From assembly GCA_036782915.1 (NCBI GenBank), contig DAIPYE010000037.1, positions 1 through 21,297 on the forward strand: 21,297 nt of DNA, written 5' to 3'. The notes under the pieces were generated by a model, which did no database searches, was not told the DNA's origin, and saw nothing but the letters and a program-made list of their open reading frames with translations. The DNA comes from JAEUSI01 sp036782915 (GTDB taxonomy: Bacteria > Bacteroidota > Ignavibacteria > Tepidaquicellales > Tepidaquicellaceae). A program made the translations under genes and the position numbers. Below, one piece after another: positions 14,726 to 21,297 of this stretch. Position 1 is the stretch's first letter. Every line of letters starts with the position of its first letter.

Positions 14726-14739
14726 ATTAGGATCCTAAT
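14726..14739. promoter_or_regulatory. Perfect 14-base palindrome ATTAGGATCCTAAT
   Basis: It lies 137 bases upstream of the DUF1579-like start, between that gene and the end of pyrF. Its symmetry and intergenic place suggest a protein-binding site. No other copy was noticed in the window, and no T tract follows, so it is not a terminator. Confidence 0.4.
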
Positions 14740-14825
14740 TGATAAAAATTTAAACAGGTTAACTTTGATCAGATTTAATTTCGATGAGAAATTGAAATGA
14801 GTTATTGAATAGTCAGGATGGAGTA

Positions 14826-15641
14826 TTATTTTTTTAAAGCATTTATTTCCAGATTCAATTTCAGAGCACTGTTTCTGATATCATCCGTAAATTCTTTTTC
14901 TGTACAATCTTTTTTTGATGAATAAATTATTCCGCGGCTGGAATTTATGACGAAGCTGTTATTTGAATGAAGACTATTCATTAAGTTTTTCAGGTCGTTG
15001 GATTGCGCTCCGATTCCCGGTATTAAAAGCGGAATATCAGGATAAGTTGAAGTGAACTTTTTTATTTCTTCAGTGTGATTTGCACCGAATACAAATCCGG
15101 TTTTATTTTCTTTGTTCCATGTCAGACTTTTATCAATGACTTCTTCATACAAATATCTTTCACCGACTTTTAACTTCTGAAAATCCGAATGTCCTGTATT
15201 GGAAGTAAGCGCTAAGATATAAACAAACTTATCTTTTCTTTTAAAGAATGGTTCTACTGCATCCCTTCCCATATACGGACTTATTGTAATTGAATCAAAA
15301 TTATAAAGATCGAAATATGTCTGAGCATACATTTCAGCGGATGTATCAATGTCACCTCTTTTGGCGTCGCAGATCGTTACCATATCGTCAGGAATAATGT
15401 TCATAGTTTGTCTCATTGCTATGACACCTTCTTCCATCAGACATTCGTAAAATGCGGCATTAAGCTTATAGCCCGCAGCCAGATCAATTGTACTTTCAAC
15501 TATAAGTTTATTGAACACCGAAACAGGATTCTTGTATTTGAAAAATATGTCAGGAATTTTTGTCTGATCGGAATCAAGACCAATGACAAGATTTGATTTG
15601 TTTTTTGCGATTATGTTTTTGAGTTTGTCAGTATAGTTCAT
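14826..15641 (-). CDS. pyrF: Orotidine-5'-phosphate decarboxylase, type 2
   Basis: The enzyme converts orotidine 5'-phosphate to UMP, the last step of pyrimidine synthesis. The long type 2 form (271 residues) is seen. The catalytic D92-A-K94-R-G-D97 is intact. Upstream are VIGLDSD (19-25), AAGYKLNAAFYE and the phosphate-binding LLIPGIGAQ (205-213), with NSSRGIIYS near the C-terminus. The ATG at 15639-15641 fits the family start. The gene is separated from dcd by 185 bases containing a hairpin with heptanucleotide repeats, so it may be a separate transcription unit. Confidence 0.96.
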   Translation of the reverse strand: MNYTDKLKNIIAKNKSNLVIGLDSDQTKIPDIFFKYKNPVSVFNKLIVESTIDLAAGYKLNAAFYECLMEEGVIAMRQTMNIIPDDMVTICDAKRGDIDTSAEMYAQTYFDLYNFDSITISPYMGRDAVEPFFKRKDKFVYILALTSNTGHSDFQKLKVGERYLYEEVIDKSLTWNKENKTGFVFGANHTEEIKKFTSTYPDIPLLIPGIGAQSNDLKNLMNSLHSNNSFVINSSRGIIYSSKKDCTEKEFTDDIRNSALKLNLEINALKK

Positions 15642-15694
15642 AAGTTTCTTAACTTAAGATTTAATTTTCTCGGATTGAACTGTATAAATATTAG

Positions 15695-15794
15695 CCTCGA
15701 AGGCGCAAAGGCTCAAAGGATTTTAATTTAAATTTTAAACTTTCAACTTTTAACTTTTAACTTTTTTATACTTTGAGTCTTAGAGACATCGAGG
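15695..15794. repeat. Long imperfect inverted repeat with heptanucleotide-repeat loop
   Basis: The left arm (15695-15721) and right arm (15768-15794) match at 21 of 27 positions as reverse complements, with CCTCGA at both outer ends. The 46-base loop holds the heptanucleotide tandem repeat. It lies between the dcd stop (15827) and pyrF start (15641). It could be a processing hairpin, a weak terminator, or a remnant of a dispersed repeat. Confidence 0.6.
15738..15765. repeat. Four tandem copies of AACTTT(C/T)
   Basis: The seven-base unit occurs four times without interruption: AACTTTC once, then AACTTTT three times. It lies within the loop of the larger inverted repeat. Copy number may vary by slippage. 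Confidence 0.75.
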
Positions 15795-15826
15795 TTTGTT
15801 TTCATAAAAATTAATTTAAATATAGA

Positions 15827-16366
15827 TCACTTCAGAAAATTTTTCCACATCATTGACTCGACAGGTCTGTTTGTTTTCTTATTATACTTCGCGCTTGCTT
15901 TTTTATTGTAAGGAGTGATAACATCACCTTCAACAAGAAAATAAATAAGCTGCCCGATCGGCATTCCCGCATAAACTTTAACAGGCTGCTTAACTGAAAT
16001 TTCAAGTGTCCAGTTATTTTTAAATCCGACATCCCCTTTGCCTGCTGTTGCGTGAATATCAATTCCAAGCCTTCCGATACTTGACTTCCCTTCCAGAAAA
16101 GGAACATATTTATAGGTCTCTGTATATTCCAGAGTTACTCCCAGATATAATTTCGTCGGATGAAGTATGTGACCTTCCTTCGGGATCTTAAAATAATTTA
16201 CTTTATTGTGACTCTTAGCATCGAGAACTTCATCTTTGTAAACAGCAAGCCATTCACCTAAATGAACATCATAACTGTTAGAACCCAGACATTTTCTGTC
16301 ATATGGTTTTATCACAATGGTCTTGTTCTTTATTTCTTCAAGAATTTTTTTATCTGATAATATCAT
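15827..16366 (-). CDS. dcd: dCTP deaminase
   Basis: Dcd turns dCTP into dUTP, feeding dTMP synthesis; some homologues also hydrolyse dUTP. The 179-residue protein has the trimeric dUTPase-like fold signatures. EGKSSIGRLGIDIHATAG is at 92-109, and GDVGFKNNWTLEIS at 111-124 with catalytic E122. AGMPIGQLIYF follows at 133-143. Length and spacing are normal for the family. Mono- or bifunctional activity cannot be decided. It follows rodA by 47 bases and is plausibly the tail of the elongation operon. Confidence 0.94.
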   Translation of the reverse strand: MILSDKKILEEIKNKTIVIKPYDRKCLGSNSYDVHLGEWLAVYKDEVLDAKSHNKVNYFKIPKEGHILHPTKLYLGVTLEYTETYKYVPFLEGKSSIGRLGIDIHATAGKGDVGFKNNWTLEISVKQPVKVYAGMPIGQLIYFLVEGDVITPYNKKASAKYNKKTNRPVESMMWKNFLK

Positions 16367-16413
16367 TAAATAATTATTTTATATTTTTTAACTCTGAATA
16401 TATTTATTCTGGA

Positions 16414-17637
16414 TCAATACTGATTTCTGTATCTGTAAGCGCTCATTCCGATTCCCATCATTACAAGAAATGACAAAAGAGATGAAATGCCGTAACTCAT
16501 CAGCGGCAGAGGAATTCCTATTACGGGCATTATTCCGATTGTCATCCCGACATTAATGACAAGATGAAATAGAATTATACTTGCAAATCCGATGCAGGCA
16601 ACGCTGAGAAATTTGTTTTTTGTCGCATAAGCATTATTCACAAGCTGGAAAATAATTACCATATATAAAACAAGAATTAAAACAGAACCAACAAATCCGA
16701 ATTCCTCCCCGATCATGCAATAAATAAAATCAGTCCATTGTTCGGGAATAAATTTAAGCTGAGTCTGCGTACCTTCGAGAAATCCTTTTCCGAAAAGACC
16801 GCCCGAACCGATGGCAACTTTCGACTGAATAACATTATAACCCGAACCCAGCGGATCGGTGGTCGGATCAAACACTCCTTTAATTCTGTTTTGCTGATAG
16901 GGCTGAAGTTTATTGTAAAGTGAGTCCACAGAAAATCCCACTACAAAATTCATTACAAGAATTCCTGCCGTGAGAAAGATATTCCGCTTAAAGAAAAGTA
17001 AAATTATGGCGACAAGAACCAGCGCAATTATAAAATAATTTGTCCCGAAAAAAGCGCCGATCACCGCAAAGACAGGAGAAATAATTACAAATAAAACATA
17101 CGGACTTAAACCTGCCCAGAATAATATCGGCAATATCATAGAAAGAAAAACCAGTGTAGTTCCCATATCCGGCTGGCGCATAATTAGAATAACAGGCAGG
17201 ATCACTAACACGCAGGATTTTAAAAAAACCAGCGGTCTGTTAACATTTTTAAATCCGTCTTCTGTTGAAGAAAGGAAATTGGCAAGCGCGAGAATTGTTG
17301 CGATCTTTGCAAACTCCGACGGCTGAATCCCGAATCCTCCCATACTGAACCAGCTTTTTGAACCGGATATTTTTTTTCCGAAAAATAAAACCAGTAAAAG
17401 TAAAATAAGTGAAAGTCCGTAAAAGATATAGGATCCCTTTGCGATTATCCTTGGAGGAATGTAACTTACCACCATCATTAACAAAATTCCGAATAATGCA
17501 AAAGTAAGTTGTCTCGAAAAGTATTCAGTGCCGCTTGTATATGTTGCGCTGAAAATTGCAAGTAATCCTGCGGTGAGAATTCCCAGTGTTACAAATAAAA
17601 TCGTAAGATCAATTCCTTCGAAAAAATTTTTCTTCAT
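16414..17637 (-). CDS. rodA: RodA, SEDS peptidoglycan glycosyltransferase
   Basis: This integral membrane protein of 407 residues has about ten helices. It carries GGFGIQPSEFAKI (100-112) and RQPDMGT (154-160). The extracytoplasmic loop has LEGTQTQLKFIPEQWTDFIYCMIGEEFG, in which D303 corresponds to the catalytic Asp of E. coli RodA (D262). The usual His before TD is Trp here. The C-terminal IPLPLMSYGISSLL is a SEDS hallmark. RodA polymerises glycan strands with PBP2 as transpeptidase in the elongasome. It follows mrdA by 45 bases. Confidence 0.96.
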   Translation of the reverse strand: MKKNFFEGIDLTILFVTLGILTAGLLAIFSATYTSGTEYFSRQLTFALFGILLMMVVSYIPPRIIAKGSYIFYGLSLILLLLVLFFGKKISGSKSWFSMGGFGIQPSEFAKIATILALANFLSSTEDGFKNVNRPLVFLKSCVLVILPVILIMRQPDMGTTLVFLSMILPILFWAGLSPYVLFVIISPVFAVIGAFFGTNYFIIALVLVAIILLFFKRNIFLTAGILVMNFVVGFSVDSLYNKLQPYQQNRIKGVFDPTTDPLGSGYNVIQSKVAIGSGGLFGKGFLEGTQTQLKFIPEQWTDFIYCMIGEEFGFVGSVLILVLYMVIIFQLVNNAYATKNKFLSVACIGFASIILFHLVINVGMTIGIMPVIGIPLPLMSYGISSLLSFLVMMGIGMSAYRYRNQY

Positions 17638-17682
17638 TATACTTTTAAATCACTTATCATTGAAAATTTAATAAAACTGTAA

Positions 17683-19473
17683 TTAATCATTTGCACCGGA
17701 AACCATTTTAATTTCATCATCAAGCTCATATTGCGGTCCGCCGAGATATCTTACCATAATTGCTCCGGCGACAGGTGCTGCGAAGGTTGCGCCCCAACCC
17801 TGATTTTCACCGAATACACATATTGCGATCCTCGGATCATCAAAAGGAGCAAAGCCGACAAACCATGAATGATTCTTTCCGTTTGTATTTTGTGCTGTGC
17901 CGGTTTTACCGCTCAGAACAAATTCTGAATTTTTAATTGCTTTAGCTGTACCTGACCCGTTTACAACCATATACATTCCGTTTCTGACAGCATCATAATA
18001 CTTTTGCGGCATGTCAATTCTTCTCTGCTCATAAGTTACATTCTCCTCTGTGTTCGTAACATTATTTTTTATTTTCGAAACAAAATGCGGCTGACAATAT
18101 AATCCGCTCATAGCAATTGCTCCGGTATAGGCAACCATCTGAACAGGTGACACGCCAAGTTCACCCTGCCCGATCCCTAAACTTACAAGTAAACCCTGTG
18201 TCCATTTGTTTTCGCCATACCTTTTATCAAGATAAGCTCTTGAAGGAAGTAATCCAGATGTTTCATTTGGAATATCGATTCCGGTTTTCCCTCCGAAGCC
18301 GAACATTTTACCGTATTTATTGTAATCATCTATTCCTATCTGAAGTCCTAATTTATAATAAAATGTATTTGCCGAAACTTCAATTGCTCTTGTAACATTA
18401 ATATTCCCGTATGCTCCGTGATCTTCAAAAGTTCTGTTACCGTAAGTAAAAGATCCGGGACAGTTGATTGTAGAGGTCGGTGTGATAATACCCGCATCCA
18501 AAGCAGCGAGAGACATCATCATTTTCCATGTAGAGCCGGGAGGATATTTTGTTTGAGTTACTCTGTTAAATAACGGCTTATCAGGGTCGTTCAAAAGATC
18601 CATAAAAATTTTCGGATCGGTCTTACCTGCAAAAGCGGAAATATCAAAATCTGGTTTGGAAACAAAACAAAGAATTTCACCGCTTCTCGGATCCACCGCA
18701 ATTATCGCTCCCCTTTTGTCTCCCATTAATTTCTCTGCATATTCCTGAAGCTCTTTATCCATTCCGAGAATAAGATCTGAACCGTTAATGGGAGGAATAT
18801 CATCTTTCCCGTCATTAAGTCCCCCGATCTCTCTGCCTTTTACATCTACTGTAATAAACTCGTATCCTTTTACTCCCCGAAGCTGATTTTCATAACTTGC
18901 TTCCAGTCCGCTTGATCCGACTACATCGCCCTGTTTGTAATAATCTCCAATTTGCTTTTCAAGTTGTTTAGGTGAAATTTCACTAGCATATCCGAATGCG
19001 TGTGCACCGCGGAAATTATTCGGATAATATCTTGTAGCTTCTATCTGATAATCAACTCCGCTTAAACGGTCTTTGTTTTCTGCAATAAAAGATACAACTT
19101 TAAAATCAACATCTCGCTTTATTTTTGCAGGATTAAATCTGTTTGTGCCTTTGATGCTTTTTAAATTTTCCAAAAGTTTCTCCGGCTCGATCTCAAGCAC
19201 TGCAGAAACTTCATTCAGATTATTTTTATCAAATTGTGAAGGTGTAATGGTAACAGTATAAGAAGGTTTGTTATCAACAAGGACGATTCCGTTCCTGTCA
19301 TACATGATACCTCTTGGAGGCGTGATAGTAATGGTTTTAACTGAATTTTTATTTGACTCTCTGTTAAGCTCCTCTGAAGTGAACAACTGCAGATATGCCA
19401 GCCTTGTTACAAACAGACTGAATATAATTATACAAAAAACATATATAAAATATTTTCTTTTTTCCTGATCCAT
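17683..19473 (-). CDS. mrdA: Penicillin-binding protein 2 (elongation-specific transpeptidase)
   Basis: The 596-residue protein has one N-terminal membrane anchor (about 8-27). The pedestal domain starts with PPRGIMYDRNG (52-62). The transpeptidase domain has all active-site motifs: S314-T-W-K317, S367-A-N369 and K523-T-G525. It cross-links new lateral-wall peptidoglycan in concert with RodA. The gene starts three bases after the mreD stop, which supports tight coupling. No truncation or missing residue was seen. Confidence 0.96.
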   Translation of the reverse strand: MDQEKRKYFIYVFCIIIFSLFVTRLAYLQLFTSEELNRESNKNSVKTITITPPRGIMYDRNGIVLVDNKPSYTVTITPSQFDKNNLNEVSAVLEIEPEKLLENLKSIKGTNRFNPAKIKRDVDFKVVSFIAENKDRLSGVDYQIEATRYYPNNFRGAHAFGYASEISPKQLEKQIGDYYKQGDVVGSSGLEASYENQLRGVKGYEFITVDVKGREIGGLNDGKDDIPPINGSDLILGMDKELQEYAEKLMGDKRGAIIAVDPRSGEILCFVSKPDFDISAFAGKTDPKIFMDLLNDPDKPLFNRVTQTKYPPGSTWKMMMSLAALDAGIITPTSTINCPGSFTYGNRTFEDHGAYGNINVTRAIEVSANTFYYKLGLQIGIDDYNKYGKMFGFGGKTGIDIPNETSGLLPSRAYLDKRYGENKWTQGLLVSLGIGQGELGVSPVQMVAYTGAIAMSGLYCQPHFVSKIKNNVTNTEENVTYEQRRIDMPQKYYDAVRNGMYMVVNGSGTAKAIKNSEFVLSGKTGTAQNTNGKNHSWFVGFAPFDDPRIAICVFGENQGWGATFAAPVAGAIMVRYLGGPQYELDDEIKMVSGAND

Positions 19474-19476
19474 AAT

Positions 19477-19983
19477 TTAAAAGGATTTGTTTACATTAAA
19501 TCTGCTTACCAATAATGAAAAAATTAACCCGAACACGCAGGTATAGACTGTAGTGGTAATTACATGTTTTAAGAATATATCAAAAAAATTCATGTTGGAT
19601 CCCTGAAAATAGATCACATAAAATACTGTATATGCAACTAATGTACACACAAATATAATTCCTAATAAAGAACTTTTTTTTGATGAATTCTCTGTCAATT
19701 GTCTGTGGAAATATCCTGCAATAAATCCTGAAATGCAGTATGAAAGCGCCAGTAATCCGATGAATGAACCGCTTAAAATATCCAGAATAAAACCTGAGAG
19801 AAATCCTGATACCATCCCGGCAATATGTCCTCTCTGATAACCAAGATAAATAACCAGTAAAATAACAAAGTCCGGTGTAATGTTGTAATTTGGAATTGAA
19901 AGTATATATCCGATCACTGAAACCTGAAGAATGATCAATAGAACAAATATTCCGGCATATTTAAAATATGTTGTTAGATACAA
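19477..19983 (-). CDS. mreD: MreD, rod-shape membrane protein
   Basis: The 168-residue hydrophobic protein has about five membrane segments. The pattern TPDFVILLVIYLGYQRGHIAGMVSGFLSGFILDILSG is characteristic of MreD. It assembles with MreC and the PBP2-RodA pair. It lies five bases after mreC and three before mrdA. Confidence 0.92.
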   Translation of the reverse strand: MYLTTYFKYAGIFVLLIILQVSVIGYILSIPNYNITPDFVILLVIYLGYQRGHIAGMVSGFLSGFILDILSGSFIGLLALSYCISGFIAGYFHRQLTENSSKKSSLLGIIFVCTLVAYTVFYVIYFQGSNMNFFDIFLKHVITTTVYTCVFGLIFSLLVSRFNVNKSF

Positions 19984-19988
19984 TTATA

Positions 19989-20819
19989 TTACTGTTTTTT
20001 TAAATATGTATTTTCGAGATCCATTCTTTCCATTTCAGGCAAATGTCTTAATATGAAAACTTCCTCAAGCCCTGAAAACGAAACCAATGGTTTTATAATT
20101 ATTTTTTTAAACAGGTTATCTAAATTTCCTTCTTCTACAATTGTTCCGACCGGGATTCCGGCGGGAAAATAATTGCTGTACTCCGATGTAATGATCACAT
20201 CTCCCACTTTCACATCAGCGCTTTTCGGTACATTATTGATCATAAGATTTCCCGATCCGTCATAATTCAATATTCCGTCTACCCTGCTTCGCTGATCTTT
20301 CACTGTGATGCTGAGACTTCTGTTATAAAGTATTTGGGCAATTGAATAATTGCTGCTGAGGGAAACTATTCTCCCGACCAACCCTTCGTCAGTGATCACA
20401 GGCATGTTTATCTTTACACTGTCTGATTCGCCGACATTCAAAGTGATTGTGTTTCTTGCGTTTATCAAAGATTTGTTAACTATGCTGGAAATTATGACCC
20501 CGGGAATATTCTTTTCTTTTATCCCAAGCATTTTTGTGAATCTGATATTCTCAAGTTTGGCTTCCTTCAATGCGGATATTTCGTTTGAAAGCTCCAGATT
20601 CTTTTCTCTAAGAAATTCATTTTCTTTCTGTATCTCAAATACATTCGGCACTGCGGAAAATGCGCTCTGCACAGATCCCACAAATCCAACTGCAACTGCT
20701 CTTAAAAATCTTACCTGTGAATTATCGTTTGAAACTATAAGTATAAATGATATGATGATCAGAATTGAAAAAATCAAATAATCTTTAATCTGTATTAAAA
20801 ATAATCCGATTGTTTTCAT
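19989..20819 (-). CDS. mreC: MreC, rod-shape periplasmic scaffold
   Basis: A single membrane helix (about 14-30) is followed by a coiled coil at about 62-95 (EIQKENEFLREKNLELSNEI and after). Two beta-barrel domains come next, including NARNTITLNVGESDSV, MPVITDEGLVGRI and VGDVIITSEYSNYFPAGIPVG, all typical of MreC. The protein activates PBP2 in the elongasome. Length 276 is normal. It follows mreB by 90 bases, the widest gap in the cluster; the gap has no hairpin or clear promoter. Confidence 0.95.
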   Translation of the reverse strand: MKTIGLFLIQIKDYLIFSILIIISFILIVSNDNSQVRFLRAVAVGFVGSVQSAFSAVPNVFEIQKENEFLREKNLELSNEISALKEAKLENIRFTKMLGIKEKNIPGVIISSIVNKSLINARNTITLNVGESDSVKINMPVITDEGLVGRIVSLSSNYSIAQILYNRSLSITVKDQRSRVDGILNYDGSGNLMINNVPKSADVKVGDVIITSEYSNYFPAGIPVGTIVEEGNLDNLFKKIIIKPLVSFSGLEEVFILRHLPEMERMDLENTYLKKQ

Positions 20820-20909
20820 TAATGATCTTTATGCTTAGAATTTTTTGGTTAGAAGTAATTTTTAAAAGGTAGTTTGGAAATCAAACAACAAAATTTGAAG
20901 TGGAAAACT

Positions 20910-21297
20910 TTATCTTCTCAAAAGAACTTTCTTGAAGTAATCCAGATCCTCGAGAACTTTTCCTGTGCCTCTTGCAACCGCTGTCAGCGGATCTTCAGCT
21001 ACATGAACAGGTACGCCGGTTTCCATTTTTATTCTTTCATCAAGTCCTTTGATAAGCGCTCCGCCGCCTGTTAAGAATATTCCTCTGTCTAATAAGTCCG
21101 ATGATAATTCAGGCGCGGTTTTTTCAAGCGCAACTTTTACCGCTTCGATCATTTGTGTGACCGGTGCGTTCAGGGATTCTCTTATTTCAATAGAACTTAC
21201 CTCCGTAATTTTCGGAATTCCCGCTACAAGATCTCTTCCTTTTACTTCAATTATAACTTCTTCTTTCAAAGGCATTACAGAACCAACCTGACATTTT
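20910..21297 (-). CDS. mreB: MreB, C-terminal part (N-terminus beyond window)
   Basis: The frame is open from the right window edge to the stop at 20910. The visible 129 residues contain VGSVMPLKEEVIIEVKGRDLVAGIPK, EIRESLNAPVTQMIEAVKVALE and the actin-fold FLTGGGALIKGLDERI, followed by VAEDPLTAVARGTG. These are standard MreB C-terminal blocks. An internal ATG at 21275 is not the start, because conserved family sequence continues upstream of it. MreB filaments guide the elongasome under the inner membrane. The gene heads the mreBCD-mrdA-rodA cluster. Confidence 0.95.
   Translation of the reverse strand, partial: KCQVGSVMPLKEEVIIEVKGRDLVAGIPKITEVSSIEIRESLNAPVTQMIEAVKVALEKTAPELSSDLLDRGIFLTGGGALIKGLDERIKMETGVPVHVAEDPLTAVARGTGKVLEDLDYFKKVLLRR

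Noticed and set aside
14777..14793. Small hairpin (AATTTC/GAAATT) as a pyrF terminator
   Set aside because: Six A/T-dominated pairs and no T tract on the minus strand; too weak.
15738..15765. Heptamer repeats as part of a coding region
   Set aside because: No frame of useful length crosses the region and it lies between two well-defined genes.
15850..16107. Alternative 85-residue minus-strand frame within dcd
   Set aside because: It is a shadow frame inside a gene whose catalytic motifs are all in the other frame.
20910..21275. Complete small gene starting at ATG 21275
   Set aside because: The sequence is the MreB C-terminus and conserved residues continue past that ATG to the window edge.

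Overview
The window looks like a chromosomal stretch from an AT-rich, Gram-negative member of the Bacteroidota/Chlorobi/Ignavibacteria group, most likely Ignavibacteria-like. The reasons are strong A/T bias, A-rich leaders in place of clear Shine-Dalgarno sites before many genes, many lipoprotein signals, one promoter of the Bacteroidota type (TTG, 20 nt, TATATTTG), and a mreBCD-PBP2-rodA cluster. The taxonomy is inferred from gene content and style, not from a marker gene. Two runs of N (4972-4981 and 6832-6863) show that this is a draft scaffold.

Layout. Positions 1-1293 (minus) hold most of a YtcJ-type amidohydrolase lipoprotein that lacks the family's metal-binding histidines. Divergent from it, on the plus strand, are a MerR-type regulator (1445-1900) and a YcaQ-like DNA glycosylase (2023-3177). 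A minus-strand block follows: a PIG-L deacetylase, a muconolactone-isomerase-like protein and a CatE-like double-VOC dioxygenase (5079 down to 3180). Next is a stress operon read from 7638 down to 5180: MarR regulator, YceI lipoprotein, pirin, Dps. It has a promoter overlaid by two matching palindromic operators. A lone DUF6265-like gene (7802-8209, plus) separates this from a peptide-uptake cluster on the minus strand: substrate-binding lipoprotein, NlpC/P60 endopeptidase lipoprotein, OppB/DppB and OppC/DppC permeases. No ATPase gene is in the window.

A 556-base noncoding stretch (12875-13430) carries a nested cluster of five hairpins, including an inverted pair of related REP-like units (REPIN-like). 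Upstream of it on the minus strand are a lipoprotein cytochrome c and a small secreted protein. From 21297 down to 14826 runs the cell-elongation cluster: mreB (partial), mreC, mreD, mrdA (PBP2), rodA, then dcd and pyrF. A hairpin with four heptanucleotide repeats lies between dcd and pyrF.

How the parts fit. The mre-PBP2-RodA proteins build the lateral wall. The NlpC/P60 enzyme with the peptide importer could trim wall peptides and recover them. The MarR operon looks like a self-regulated oxidative or electrophile stress module. I see no CRISPR array, prophage, transposase gene, rRNA or tRNA. The least explained items are the degenerate amidohydrolase, the MarR double operator, the REPIN-like element and the dcd-pyrF hairpin.
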